Notes: generated by a model not told the origin, from the letters alone. Counted from the first letter of the stretch, positions 22,602 through 36,021 are shown. The stretch is DNA of 64,000 nt from Chytriomyces cf. hyalinus JEL632 (GCA_025435555.1 JAIWWG010000080.1:94124-158123); one strand, 5' to 3'. Numbers and translations: made by a program.

Positions 22602-23928
22602 TTGCAAAGTGACGCTTCTTGCGCGATACCCGGTCCCGCCCGTGCCCAGTTCCTGTGTCCAGGATATGTACTACACCGAAGTGCTTGTGCCACAACTGGT
22701 GCCGGTGATAGTGCCAGCCAAGGCCACGTGGTACCTGATCCCGCACCACGCCACGTGTGTGTACCATGCTTGTGCACTTGGACACTTTTCGGACACGGAT
22801 CAGTGCAAGCAGAAAGCAGTTAATTATGCTATTGTCTGTCTACGTCTGCATCCATCACCAAACGCTGTTATTCCAGGCCCAGCACTTGACGGACATTCTC
22901 AACAGCGTCATTGCAAAGTATCCGTACTGGAACGAGACAGAAGGTGTGACTCTGAGAATCCCCTTTATAGAAATCAACAGCTGAAAAAAAAAACGCGTTA
23001 TGCGCAGGCAGAAACCACGTGCTCGTGTTCAGCTGGGACCAAGCATCGGAAGTGCTCGGATACAACGCCCCAATCCGCGATCCAATCTCTTCTTGCGTGC
23101 ATATAACCACGCTTGGCTCAACCGATGCAAAAGTTGCCAGGAACTACAACCCCGTCAAAGATGTTGTGATTCCGCCTTACGCAAACTATGCAATACCTCT
23201 GTCGATATTCAAAAGACCAGACTGGCTGGACATTCAGCATCTGTTCAATTCAGTCGGGTTTTTGAATGATGGATGGATATTTCGCAAACGCCCGATCTTG
23301 GCGTATTTCCGGGGAACCATCATCAACGATCCAAGGTACAGCCACGGAGTTCGGCAGTATATTCGCGAACTTGGAGCAGTGTGGCCAGAAAGATACTTTG
23401 TGAGAGAAGGACACACGGATCTCATGTCGTATTGGCAAGAACTCGGAAATTCAACGTAACTGTCACTGGTTATCCATGTCGCTGTACCCGAGTCTGAAAT
23501 ATTCAATGAAACAGATTTTCACTCTGTCCCTCTGGCTGGTCACCGTGGTAACGCAGTATCCTTCAATTTTCTTGTTCAAGCACTGAACCCATTCAAAAAG
23601 GTCCCCAAGACTATTTGACAGCATCATTGCAGGGTCCATTCCAATCATTTTCGCAGACGACATCCTTCTCCCTTTCGAATCACAAATACCATACCACACA
23701 TTCACGCTACGAATTCGAAATGCCGACGTTGGCACGCTCGATACCGTGATCCAAGCTGTAACAGCAGCTGATATCGCCAAGAAGAAGCAAAGGATGATTC
23801 GATACCGAGATAAACTGGTTTGGAATGTTCCTGCCAGGCCGGGCGACGCGTTTGACTCGCTTTTGGAGGAACTCAGGAGAAAGTCGTTGGAACAAGAACA
23901 GAAAGTAAAAGACCATCAAGAATTTTAA
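22602..23928 (+). CDS. Exostosin-type glycosyltransferase (GT47)
   Basis: Membrane or secretory-pathway glycosyltransferase of the exostosin fold. Exons from about 22602 to 22818, then 22877-22943, 23008-23455, 23515-23547 and 23601-23928, are in phase. Landmarks: MYYTEVLVPQL, HLTDILNSVIAKYPYWNETEG, RNHVLVFSWDQ, KDVVIPPYAN, RPILAYFRGT, the TFSLCPSGWSPW block, then RLFDSIIAGSIPIIFADDI LLPF and an FTLRI segment, all of which match the exostosin C-terminal donor-binding order. The 5' end is unresolved: no in-frame ATG precedes 22668, so a short first exon and the signal anchor are probably missing. It is divergent from MOGS with almost no intergenic DNA. Confidence 0.85.
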
Positions 23929-24035
23929 AGAGAAATTCTATATCCATATTTTTATAGGAAGAATTATGTTTTGGGCGCAAGACTTGGCCCTCATTCGAAA
24001 AAAAACCAATTGTTAAATATAAATATGAAGAAATA

Positions 24036-25582
24036 TCAAACTCGGAGTCCAGCGTTCAACTCATCCACCAATCTCATCACATTCACATCACTCGCGCGAA
24101 CACCACAGCGATCCATGTTACGCACACGAATTTGCTTGTCAGTCAAAAAGGTAGGGTACTGGTATACACTCGTTGGCTCGGGAGCCTTCAAGCCATCTGC
24201 ACGGACATAATCCGTCTCCTTTTCACACGCTGGGCGAATGACCATGGGACAGTGGGAATCCTTCTTTGCAACTTCAGAGTTGGCAGGTTTCACAGAAATA
24301 TGGCTACAGAAGGACTTGTGGATCACACAACCGGCTGGCATGATGTAGTTGGAAGTTTTGGATGCACAGGTGACTTGGACTTGACTGGTACCGTTGATGC
24401 CTTCAGCAACTGTGACGGTGCCGGAAGGAAGCTTTGTGGCAGCGCGTTTGGCGAGACGAGTTTCATCTTGACGACGAGTTTTGGTAGTGTTAGTTGCCCA
24501 TGGGTTGGTGTTGGCAGTTTGACCCTTGGGGCACTTGGCAGCAGTGTAGTCAATGTCACCAGCGCTCTTTGAGTAAGTGTAGCAGAGAAAGTCGTTCTTT
24601 GTGTCAAACACGTCTGCAGCGGTTAATCCGATCCATGAGTCCAATGGGAGGGTGGGGCTGACTGGACGCGAGTTTCCGAGGAGTGGGTTTGGGTTCTTGC
24701 CAGTAGACAAGTTTCCCTCGTAGTCACTCACATAGGTGGGGCACAGCTGCTGCCATTTCCAGTAAATCTTGTCAACGTAGGTGTGGTGGAGGTAGAAGAG
24801 GGGGTCACGCGGGGACCAGAGCGGGTTGCCCATGTCGCAGTTGCTGCCCATAACCATGTGCCCAGTACCTATGTTCGCGCAGAAATGTTTTGCAAATGAA
24901 AATTTTCAGTTATAACCTCAGGTTGGGTTACCGTGGTAGTTGGCGGTGTCGTCTCCACGCAGCTGCTCGTAGGTGGTGGCAGTGGAGAGCACGTTGGCGG
25001 CAATGTACTTTGCGGACCACATTGTTCTGCTGCCACAGCGGGTCACACAGCTGCGGCCGTTGTCGCCGAGGTCTATGAAGCCTGATGCCTTGCTGAACTG
25101 TCCGTCAGTGAGGCACTGCTGCGTGCGTGTCAGGCTGCCAAAGTAGTCCTTGGAGAACAGGTCGAGCTTGTTCCATGTCTGAAAGAAAACAAGTGCCAGA
25201 CACAACTCCATGCAACAACTGGTAAGTTACTCACAGTAGGAACAGCTCCTTCATCCAAGTAGATGAGGCCACCAGTCCACCCGGCAGACTCCAAGGCTTT
25301 CTCGTAGAGTCTCAACATGGCGCAGTGGAAAACCAAAAATTCAGCATTGGCGTGGGCCCAGTGAGCGTTGGCAGCGTGGGTGGTACTAAAGTCATCTGTG
25401 GACATCTTGGTTGGGTCCTTGTACTGGTTGCTCATTGGCCTGGCAGTGATTTTCTTGACGGCGGCAATGTAGGCGTTCTTGTCGGCAGCTGAGAGTTGGC
25501 CCCACTCGAGTCTGACGGTGATCTTTGTGCAGACGGCGTTGGCGGTGATGGCAAGAAGTGCGAGGGAGAGAAGGATCTGCAT
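24036..25582 (-). CDS. Secreted tyrosinase-family copper oxidase
   Basis: Type-3 copper monophenol/diphenol oxidase, probably extracellular. Three exons (25235-25582, 24932-25178, 24036-24868, complement) give 475 aa, phase-checked. The start MQILLSLALLAITANA is a signal peptide. The CuA region reads HAANAHWAHANAEFLVFHC: the usual HR after the aromatic is HC here. The CuB region reads SPRDPLFYLHHTYVDKIYWK, fully canonical. The C-terminal part (from about residue 320) is Ser/Thr/Lys-rich, then Cys-containing, with a dibasic KTRRQDE site that could be a propeptide cleavage point. Substrate is not predictable from sequence. Confidence 0.9.
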
Positions 25583-26639
25583 GTTCTGTTTTGGGAGGGA
25601 GTGTTGTCTGTGATTCAACAGCGACGCTGGTCCGTAAATAGAGTTTTCAGGACTTGGGCTTGTTGTTTTTAAACGGCGATTTTCAGCGTCGATTTGGACT
25701 GATCAAATTTCTCTTTCGTGCACTTTTGACTCGTGGAGATGTCTTCATTGAAAGCTGGTTAGCTTGGCTGTCAGACATGCAGACGTGTAAGGCTGATGTG
25801 CCAGGGCGGCTACAGGCAACTGCTACCGGGTACCCAACACCAGAAGCAGTAGCCAGCTTAACGTAATTTTATTTCATTCCATTTCTCTCATGGGAGGGGA
25901 GGTCTCTCTGTTTCATAATTTTTTATTTGATGCCGATTCATTCCTTCCGTGAGGCTTGGACCGAGAAGACTTGGCATCCATCGTACACTGTTTGTCACTC
26001 ACTGTTTGCCAAGCGCGTTGTCGATCGCGCAGACATGACATCTCGTGCTCCTCCTCCTCCTCCTTTACGAGAGTGTGCCCAGCCAAGTCAGCCAGTGTCC
26101 ATTACGCAATGTGAAACGAAAGCCCCATCCATGAATATAAAATATATTGAAGAGCAAATTGTGTGTGATTGAAAACAAATTGGTTCGAGACAATCTCCAG
26201 CTGCGACAAGCAAAGCAAGCTGTGGTGTAAAGCCCCAGAGCCAGTCAACGTACGGCGTATGCAAAACTAACTGCGCCATTGCTCGGTCACCATCGCAACC
26301 AGGTCTTGTCCACGGCAAATTTGTTGACCAGGTCATATGAAAGAATCAAAATTTTACACTTGGCTTGATCGGCGGCCATTTCTCAAACCCTGACAACACA
26401 ACGGCAGTGCTCTGTCTGCAGATGCCATTCCAGATGCTCGAGTCGTATGAGGCTGAATGAACACCACCAGGCCCAACTGGTTAACAGAGCAGTGGCAGCT
26501 ATGCCGCTACTGAACACCACCAACCCAGAGTACAACAAACGAAGAAACCAAACAGCGTACCAATCAACGCAATTGTGTCTAAATCCACTTTTCGAACCCT
26601 CCTTTTCCAGCAGTAATTGTCAGCAACCGATTGCAAATC
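25583..26639. other. 1.06-kb intergenic region, divergent
   Basis: Between tyrosinase (minus) and the C2/coiled-coil gene (plus). It contains a short (CTC)n run near 26046-26065 and A/T-rich DNA near 26130-26160. Open frames are short and unconvincing. The 5' UTR or an upstream exon of the following gene may lie here. Confidence 0.4.
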
Positions 26640-29600
26640 ATGATCGCAAATCCTCGCCCAAGTCGGACCAACCCGCCACTTGCAAAACACGCATCCTTCA
26701 CCGAACCGAGTACAAAGGAATCCCCTCCTGCGGAAATCCCAACAACGCTGGAAATCTCAGTCTCGGAGGCCGAGTTTGAAGATGAAGGAAACTTTTATCT
26801 CAAGTTTGAAACAACCTTCTGGGGCAAAACCGCCGCCGATAAATGCCCTCGCACTGACGTATCCACACCTCCATCCCGACATCCAACCTTTAACCCAAAT
26901 GTGTTCTCGTTCATTCTGCCGGAGAGAGAGAGACCAACGAGCGGCGCCAGCCAAATCAACGCAGAGCAGGGCGGCATCCGCGTCGTTATTTCAGCGATCC
27001 GCGTCGAGAAAACTAAAGACGGATCTGGCGCGACAATTAACAAGATTGGGTCTCACACGTTCGAGTGCAGTGATTTGAGCGCGTTGGATGGCCACAAAAG
27101 TGACGTTTACACTGCGCTAAAGAGCGACGCACTTCCAGGATCCCATTCAAAAACTGTCGGCCATTTGCGGCTGGTGTTTACTTTGAGCGGCGGTTCTTCC
27201 CGAAAGAGTCCAAATTCTGCCCAAGCTGTCGCATCACAGGCATTGCTTGACGATGAAGGAGCGAGCGAATCAATGACTATCAGTATGTAGTATGAACTTT
27301 CATACCATCAGTACGACGTTAATCCTGTTTCAATCGATTCGCGAACCAGAAAAGCCAGTTGAAATATTTATCCACGACACGGGCTCCACTTCTGGCCAAA
27401 AACTAACACTCTTTATCCACCACATTTGGAATCTCCCGCCACTCACCAACGTCGGATCCGGCGAAATCACGCTCCCAAAACCGTTCATATCCATCAAAAC
27501 TGCAAAAGAAGCTGCAACCAACGTCAGAGCAAAACTCGTCACAAATACGGCTCCAGCAGGCCGCGAAGCCACGTTCGGCGAAAAATTCAGTCTCATTTGC
27601 GAAGAGCCGTACTCGTCGCAGCAACAAAGCGAAATCCCCGAAATCTTCATTTCAATTTTGGACGAAAGCTCGAAACGCTACATTGCCAAATTCAACCTGC
27701 CCATTGCTGCGAAACATTTTCCGTCCCATCGACAAGTGAACTTGGTGTTACGGTCTGTCAGTACGATTCATAAAGAGTACACGCCGTGTCTTCGAGTTTC
27801 TGTGCGCAATGAGGACTGTGCAGTGACTGCGGCGCCACAGCTACAGAAGGATTACACAAAGGCAATGGTTTTTTTGGAGTTGTGTTTGAAAGGCGTTGTC
27901 AGTGCTCTGCCGTTCGGCGCCCATTTTATCGCAGTGCTCAAAATCACAAACAGCATGAACGACTACAAGGCCAAGATGGCCCAACTGCAGAACCGGTTTC
28001 GGGTAAAAAACTTAAGAATTAAAACCAGTTACTGTAGTGGGTACAAGCTTCTTATACACTGGCCTCTTGTTTCCAGGAATCCTGCCCAACAACATTCCCG
28101 CAACTTTTGCCAGCCGCTCAGCTCGATTTTGACTCGAACGGAACCCTCATTAGCGACTACCCACTCACAAAAGACGCGCCAGTTCCATTCTTGATTCACG
28201 ATAAACCAAACCAGATCATACCGCACAGGGGAAAGGCGGACGCAACGTATTACCAAATGACGACGGCGACAGGATACACGCAAAAGCCTGAATGGAACGA
28301 GCATTTTGTGTTCTGTATGGATTTGGTGGGGCCGTCAGCCTTCCTTTCCTCACTCTTACGATTTTTGTACGAGAACTAATACAAATATGCAATGTATAGA
28401 TGTCAGTAGGCGTTGAAACAGCCCTCGTCATTGAAATGTACAAAGAACCACCAATCAGCGATGACCGACGCGCATCAAATTCCAATTTCGCGATTGACGA
28501 AATCATTGCGTTCGGGATCGTTGCTTTGGGAGACTTTTCAGTAATCCCAAATGCCGAGACGCGGAAAGTGTTGGCCATAGACGATGTTGCGCTGCGATTT
28601 GTGGGTCAGTACGATGGTATGCCTGGGACAAGTAACATCGCTTGCGCCCTTGATATCAAAGTGCCAGAAAACTGGGTGAGAAAAGAGGCCTTAAGTTGAT
28701 GACGTGCCTCGACTGACAACCCATTTCTTTTGGGTAAAGGACGCTTTGAAGCCAGAAACCATTAAGCCGAAACCAGTCAAGAAGGAACACAGATCCGTAA
28801 AGACAAACCTGGAATGCTCAATCGAACAGCTGCTGGAAATGGTCAAACGGGAGCGCGAGGTGGAAATGAGTGCGGCAGCGTCGGCAGCGGAAAGGTGTGT
28901 TTGCAAGGAATACAATGGATGACTGATTCTCGTTGTCAAGTCCAATGCAGGCGAAACACATGACGTTCACATACGCAGACGTGGAGCAGCGTCAACGCCT
29001 CATTGACAAGCTACTCCACGAACTCGAAACTCGCTCAAAGGCCGTCCAAAAAGTGGGCCAAGACTTGGTCGCAAGTAAAGAGCGAAACGCGAAACTGGAG
29101 GTAAAACCAACTTCAAAATTCAAAGCACTCGCAACACAAAAATAAAATAAAATAAAAAGAACTAACCCCACCCAACGCACAGGAAAAAATCAAACTCCTC
29201 GAAGACAAACTGCGCGAATCCGAAATCAAAACCAACAAACTCCTCAACACGGTCGACATCCAAGATATTCCGCGTCTCGAACTGGAGAAGCGATACGCGT
29301 CCATGGCTGAGCGTCTCCAGAACGAAATCGTGAAACATCGAAACCTGTCTGCACAACTGGAGGTGGCCCAGTTGGCCCAAATCGAGCGGAACGATGTCGA
29401 GAAAAAGTTCCTTGAAATGCAGCAAGCGCATATGGCACAGCAGAAACTGTTGCACGCGTTGCAGAGCGACAAGGAGGCCGAAACCCTTTTCAAGGCGACC
29501 ATCAAGAAGCAGGAACACGTGATAGCACGGCTTGGATCGTATTTGAAGGAAAGAGTACCAGCCAACATCCAAAGTATGTTGAACGAACGACCCACCTCTT

Positions 29601-30303
29601 CATTCACTCTTCTTAATCTTCGAAATTCCACAGGTAAAATCGAAGACGCGATCAAGGCAAGTGAACCAGACGAACTGGAAGTCAACCTTTACAAAGTCTT
29701 GGCCGATGAAAACACGGCGCTCAAGCGACAGATTTCGGAAATAGAAAAGAGACAGGTGTGGTGCATTTGTCAGCCATGGCTAGCAGCTAACAACTGAGCT
29801 CATTTAGAATACAGAAGCCCCTGCACCCAAGTTAAATGATATTCGATACCAGTCCCAGATATACGGCAATAGCGCTAATTCGCATGGAGTGCCTGAATCA
29901 ACGTATGTTGAAGTTCTCATGCGTGCAGAGTCCAGCGAAACACGCGTAGTAGTCCTGGAGGAAGAGGTGACTCCCCTTCAAGCGAAATACAACGAATTTA
30001 ACTATTAACAAAAATCTGCAAACAACCAAGCTCGCAAGAAACGCGAAACGATTTGCGAAGCAGTTGGCAGGCATGCAAAAAACGCTCCATGAACGCCAAC
30101 ACTTGAATCGAACAGCACCAGAGTACGGCATCTTGAAGGACATAAAAAAGGCAGACGACAAGCAACCAGCACAGCGTAAAAACCTGTCTTGGTCTAGACC
30201 GGCGTCTTCCTCAGCGGCTTCGACAACAGATGCACCACACCTGCTGAATCCAATAACACAGCAAACGAAGCTTCGAAAGAGAGAGAGTGAATATTATTTT
30301 TAG
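26640..30303 (+). CDS. C2-domain / coiled-coil protein, CCDC33-like
   Basis: Ten exons (26640-27282, 27350-28002, 28077-28325, 28400-28675, 28740-28894, 28941-29100, 29183-29573, 29634-29755, 29808-29966, 30031-30303), phase-checked, give 1,026 aa. The first ~600 residues look like two or three C2-type beta-sandwiches: KLTLFIHHIWNLPPL...PFISIK, and later QMTTATGYTQKPEWNEHFVF. The last ~350 residues are heptad-rich coiled coil (VEQRQRLIDKLLHELETRS, KLLEDKLRESEIKTNKLL). This C2-plus-coiled-coil order recalls CCDC33 of ciliated and spermatogenic cells; the name is a tentative assignment. The start ATG 26640 opens a Pro/Ser-rich tail, and an upstream start is possible. Confidence 0.75.
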
Positions 30304-30352
30304 TTGAATAAGTACAAAAAGAAATACACGTGCATCATAGCAAAACTAAGAA

Positions 30353-33300
30353 TCAAAAGTTATCTGGAAGCACAAACGTTCCCATCCCTTTCATCTGATC
30401 CTTCATAAACAGCGGGATTCGGAGTTCCCGCAATCTTCCAGCCAGTGAAGCAGGAGGCTTCAACACATACGCGGGAGTCTCCACAGCCACAACCGTCTGG
30501 CATCGCAACCACAAATCATTCCCATCCTTCAAAGAAACCGCCTCAACCACTTTCGTTGCATGCTTCTTCAACACGTCATGCTGCCGAACCTCTAAAAAGG
30601 GCCAAACCATGTCCAAAACACGCGATAAATTTTGAACAGTCATGGCTGGCATCGCACGAACAATTTGCCCCAGCGACATCAAACATTTTGCCACAATTTT
30701 GAAAACAACCGAATGCACGTCGCGCATTCCAGATACTTCCCGCTTTGATTTTTTCCTCCTCAACACCTGCGATGAAGTCCCCCCATGCTGCAAGGACACC
30801 GGAACCCCAGAAAAGGCAGCCAACACTGATTCCACGCGTGGCAACAAGTCCGTAACAAATCGCTTCAACAAAAATTCCTTGGACACGCTGGCAAACGTTT
30901 CAATGAGATTCAGCGCGTCCATGACCACAAAATGATGCTCGCTCGTCAAAAGCGTAAGGATACTGGGCCAAAGGGTATGAACGAGAGGATTCAAGGTACG
31001 CGGTTTCCCTGCCAAGAGACAGCTGCTATTGGCAGACAGGCGCAACAGCAAGCTCTCCACCAAAAACCCACTTTCCTTCTGAGCGTCCTTAAGAACTACA
31101 ACCAACCTTTCCAACGCCCCAAAAACCGTCCCAATCAATGCACCATCTCCCTGATTGAAATCAATCGCCATCAAAATATCCTCAAAAGCGTCATCCAAGA
31201 ACGGCAATGCCGCAGCCCCACACACATGCAACAACGCTCTCAACATCAGCGGCGTGTTTGGATACTCTGCCAAATACCGCAACCGCATCGTCAACGCGTT
31301 CACAAGATAATCCACATTGTCCACAACAAGCGCTACAGTGCTGGGACTCCCCACACTCTCTCTAAACGCATCCAACGTCTGTAAGGCAGTTGCTGAAACC
31401 ACTCGATTCGGGTCCCCGATTTTTTCAATCACAAGGTACAAAGTGTCCATCAAAAACGGTTCAAAATCAGCGCCCAGCCCTTTGGAAGCGATTGAAAGAC
31501 CTTCAAGGACGAGACACGTGCTGATGATGTTACTGTTGAGAGATTTGATGGCACCATGCGTCTCAAAGCGTTTCGAGCCACGTATTGTGGAGAGGTTCAG
31601 CAGATTTGAGTTCAAATACGTCATGATGAGGCTGTGGAGCATATCTTTGTCCCTGCTTGGAGTAAGCGCATGAACATCCGTAGCTTTCGCGTTGACATTA
31701 AATCCGCGGCAAAACTCGTTCAGCAGAAACAGCAGTGCATCTTGCTCGATGCCAACACCTTTATCATCAAAGCAGGATACTAAGCGATTGAAGATGGAGA
31801 CACTGTTCCCGTGACATGCTAGCAGCTGGAGCATGCGCGAAACCCCGCGCACAACAGGTTCACCCTGATTCATCTCAAATTGTTTCGCCGCGCGAACAGA
31901 ATGGTCTGCGTCCATGGACAGTACAGGCGAAGCATTCAACGCCAATGACGCAAAATCTCGGTCCTCAATGACTTTCAAATTCGATTTTGAAAACGACACA
32001 ATTTCGGCGCCTGAATTCTTGGTATCACTTCCGCCATGGATCATCAAAAGTAAATTTAGCAGCGCATCCAAATCTGCGCTGAATTCTAATCGTGAGACTT
32101 TGTTCTCGAGGCAGGAAATGTATCCGCATGCAATTCGCAGACAGTCGGCTTTTGTATCGTCGTTTACACTCTTCAGCGCTACATTCAAGGCACCCATTGC
32201 GTGGTTGAAGCTCTCCGTAAACACATCTTCCCTAGACTGCACAATATCTCGAGATGGGTACTTGCTTATCATCTGTACAGCCGACGCTTCATCTTCCACG
32301 AATGCGACAAAAGTGTCCAACAAGATAAAATGACACTGATGGTGACCAAGAGACCGCCGACATTTCTTGAGAATGCAGCAACAGACTTGAGCCGCATTTT
32401 TTCGAACAGTTTCGCTTTGATGTATTCGCATTTTGATGTTGGTCAACGTGTGCGAAAAAACGATTGCAAGTTTTTCGAGCGTTTGCGTCAGCCAATCTAC
32501 TGTTCGAATATCATCAGGCTCCTTCGCTGGAACAACAGTAGAAGTGGAAGCTGAATTAAAAAGGCGCATGAGTATGCATCGATTTCATGTTAAATCACGC
32601 ATCCATTGCCCACCTTCTTCAATTCGATCTAACCAGTCACCGTCACCCAAAACCTTCACAACCACACATTCCAAAAGCACCAAAGATTTCGAAATCACAC
32701 TCGCCCCCAGTTTATCAAAACCATTCTTTTGAAACATGAGCGCCACAGCAGAAACAATCCCCGGCATGATTTTCGCCGCGTCAACAGCTGAAAGGCAAGC
32801 AGAGACAATACATAGTAACGCATCAAGACACAACGCAGAGAGACGTTTGTTTGAAACGGCAGCGGATGAGAGCGTATCGAGAATGGCGGTGATTGTGGAT
32901 GCAAAGTACGAAACGTGAATTGGGTTCGAAGAAGGAGTTTCGAAATGGAGTGGGTGTGCATGCGTGTCATTGGATGAAAGAGTGGCAACCAGGCATTGAA
33001 GTGCATTTTCTTTGATTTCGTCCGATACGGGACCAGGGGCTGCGTGTTTTGGCAATTTGTTTGGGTGCAGGACTTCCATATCGAAGAAGGAACGGGAGGG
33101 CGAAAACGATATCACGGGTCCTTTTCGAATGGAGTCGTGAGTAATCATGACTGTAAGGAACAACAATGCATTTCGCCAGTTACCATGTGAGCATCGCCCC
33201 TCCTTGTGCAAGAGTAGCCATTGCCCGCAAAACCGCTTCCCTCTCTCTCTGCGTGGACCCTCGCGCTCCCGATTGACTCGTTGCCCCATCACTGTCGCCT

Positions 33301-33515
33301 GTATCATCTGCGCACACCACGCCAAACAAAGCCCGCGTCAGAATGTCCACATCGTGCGAGTGACCCTTCTCGAAACATCCCTTGGCAATAAGACCCGCTT
33401 CCCCCGCAAGCGAAACAACTTCTTCCGCACGATTTGACTCGCCAATCTGAATGCCAATCAGCGTCAGACGAATAATATGTGTGCATGCCGTCGCATCCTG
33501 TGTCCTTGAAAACAT
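30353..33515 (-). CDS. TTI1: TTI1, TELO2-interacting protein of the TTT complex
   Basis: HEAT-repeat subunit of the Tel2-Tti1-Tti2 complex that stabilises PIKK kinases (TOR, ATM, ATR). Main exons are 30353-32550 and 32599-33150 (complement), joined by a 48-nt intron in phase. The large exon contains DNVDYLVNALTMRLRYLAE, PLVHTLWPSILTLLTSEHH and VVMDALNLIETFA, typical of the conserved C-terminal half. An upstream exon (about 33184-33515, starting MFSRTQDATACTHI) has a good donor. By my count it joins one base out of phase, so the 5' end is unresolved. Expected length of the family (about 1,000 aa) fits. It is tail-to-head with a GHITM copy. Confidence 0.85.
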
Positions 33516-33533
33516 TATTTTTATTACGTTTTT

Positions 33534-34636
33534 TTACTTCCTGTGAGCGAAGTCCAGAAACTCCAAATACAAATCAACAGCCTCATTCACAACATCGCGT
33601 TTCTCCTTCCCCGCCATCACATCGTGGCCGCGATGAATCACCTTCTCCATATCCCGGAGCACCATCCCCTGAAACAGCAGCATACCCACAAACAGATACC
33701 CCTTATGGATTGAAGACAGTGCATGCATACTCTGCGGCAAAAGAGTCCGAATATTCATCGCAAGAGCCGTAGAAACAACCGCAGCTAGCAACGGCCCGCC
33801 TGTGTAGACGTAGTTATCACTCTTGGTCGTTGCACCAATATACGCAGTGCTGCCAATAATCCCAGCTCCATAGATACCGACTCGCGCGAGAAGTGCTGGT
33901 GATACAATCAGTGCAGAGGTCACAAACGCTCCTTTTGCGAGTGCAAATCCAGTGAATAAGCTGTATTTTAAACGAGAGTGTTCCGGAGGAATTGCAGTTG
34001 TAGCGTTCGAGAGGACTCCGGATGCCATCAGTGTCCCGAGAGACATGCCCACGGCGTGACGCTGGCACAGCACATTAAAGATGGGATTGGCACTGAAAAT
34101 GTATGTCGACGCTGCCGTGAGCAACAGGCCAAAACCGACCACCGAATACGTGTCGTTGAGGTACTGTCGAACAAATTCGTTGGATTTTTCGACGGCCTGA
34201 CTGGGATGATCCGTTGTGTGTTGAAAGTCAATTTCGCCGTCCAGCAGCTCCGTCTCTTTGTTAAGCAGCTTGTCAATTATGAATCCTCCTGTTTGCATGT
34301 ACTCGTCAGTGGGATGTTTAGGGATGTGTAATGGGTTGCACGCTCACCTCCTGCAATCACGGCAAGTCCCAACGAAAGCTCCGCAGACTTTCGAAGCATA
34401 CGTCCCAGTTGTTTAAATGAGGTTCTAAAGTCGGATGCAGCATTGATAGTGATGCTGGTTGTGCTGGATAGATTTGCTGCTGAAAGGTTGCTGGTGTGAC
34501 GGAAGCCATTGCGAATGCCGAAAGGCTTGAACGGAGAATGAGGTGCCAAGTGTGGATGAAGCAGTGATCGAGTTGATGCGCTACGTGTGTGTTGGAGTAG
34601 TTGCAAGGGCGGGAGGCGCCCTTGGATATGAGGCAT
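33534..34636 (-). CDS. GHITM: GHITM/TMBIM5-like mitochondrial membrane protein, copy 1
   Basis: Bax-inhibitor-1 family multipass protein of the inner mitochondrial membrane. Two exons (34348-34636, 33534-34288, complement) give 347 aa. The Ser/Arg-rich N-terminus (TRSASTRSLLHPHLAPHS) looks like a mitochondrial presequence. The core has about seven hydrophobic segments with conserved LNDTYSVVGFGLLLTAAS, MASGVLSNAT, GATTKSDNYVYTGGPLL, KGYLFVGMLLFQGMVLRDME and the C-terminal KRDVVNEAVDLYLEFLD. An intron splits the presequence from the membrane core at the same place as in copy 2. Confidence 0.9.
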
Positions 34637-34895
34637 GGGATGATAAGATGGGCGTTGATTGCCGCTCAAATTTGTGTGTTGATTGAACTGTTGATAAACA
34701 CACGCTGTTCTTCTTGTCGAATATGAGATCGTAGTTTATTGCACGCGATTCTTGATCGATACTGTCGCGCCAAAATGAATACCAGTTCCTTCTATCGTCG
34801 ATACTTGGGTCGATACGGTCGAAACCAAAAACAAAGAATACACAGAGCAAACTCGGCTGCCAAACACAGTCCCAAGCAAATATGAGGTCCCTCTT

Positions 34896-36021
34896 TCAAG
34901 GTAAAATGCTCATAAAATCCAGATACAGGCGCAACGCTTCGTTCACCACGTCCCGCTTCTTCTTCCCTTGCTCAACCAGCTTCCCATTCGACACCACCTT
35001 TTGCATGTCCCGAATCACAAAGTACCCAAACACGAGCAATCCGCCGTACAAGTACAATGAATACAGTTTCGGCATGCTGTGCATTGTGCTCGGCAAAATG
35101 TTTTTGACGTTCATTGCAAGCGTAGCGACAGTCAAAGTTCCCATCAACGGTCCGCCAATGTGGATGTAATTGTCGCTTTTCGTGGTAGCCGCGACCGTTG
35201 CAAGACTTCCAATTAACCCGGCCGTGTAAAGCCCGGCTCGTCCCAGCAACGCCGGAGAAATGACCAACGCCGATGATAAAAACGTTCCCTTCGTGACAGC
35301 AAATGCACCAAACAGCAGGTATTTCGCATAAGAGTAATCGCTCGGAGTAAAAAGGGTTGCGTTGCTGATGACGCCCGAGGCCATGATGGCGCTAATCGTG
35401 ACAGCAACGGGACTGATTGTCATGAGTCGTTGGAAGCGTGGGTTCAGATGCAACGCATAAGCACTTGCACCAGTGAGAAAGACTCCAATTGCGACAAAAA
35501 CGTAAGTTTCGTTGAGGTAATTACGCACGAAATGGTTGCTTTGAACCAAGTGGGAAGGTGGTTTTTCGGCCTCGTCGACATGGTACAGATCGGCATCGTC
35601 CCACTCGGTCTCTCCATCGAGAAGTTCAGTTTGGGCGTTGAAGACTCGGTCAATTGCGAACGAACCTGCGCAAGGATCGTGGTTTTTCAATTTCAGAAAA
35701 CAGTCCGACACAATTTCAAGTTCAAGTTTTTCAGCGCTCACCTCCAACAATGACTGCAAGACCCATCGCAAGATCAAACGACTGCTTGGCACGGGCCCAT
35801 GTATTACCCGTTGTGGACGCAGCGCCTTGACCGGGGGGATCGGACATGGAAAGCGATGGGGTCGTTGACGTTGAAGGGAAGAGAGACTCTGAGGCATTGG
35901 GATCCCTGCTTGCACGCCACAGGGAGAATGCCCTTGTCTGTGCTGGTATACTAGTGGGCGCAATGCGTGCAGTGAGTGGCCTGGCCACAAGCAGAGTCCT
36001 GGATGCACTCCGAACCCACAT
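34896..36021 (-). CDS. GHITM: GHITM/TMBIM5-like mitochondrial membrane protein, copy 2
   Basis: Tandem paralogue of the preceding gene, same strand and exon plan. Exons 35742-36021 and 34896-35665 (complement) give 349 aa, phase-checked. The presequence MWVRSASRTLLVARPLTARI is unrelated in detail to copy 1, while the core is clearly homologous: LNETYVFVAIGVFLTGASAY, MASGVISNAT, AATTKSDNYIHIGGPLM and KKRDVVNEALRLYLDFM. An acidic loop (ETEWDDADLYHVDE) between the first exon and TM1 is longer than in copy 1. 259 bp separate the two genes. Confidence 0.92.
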
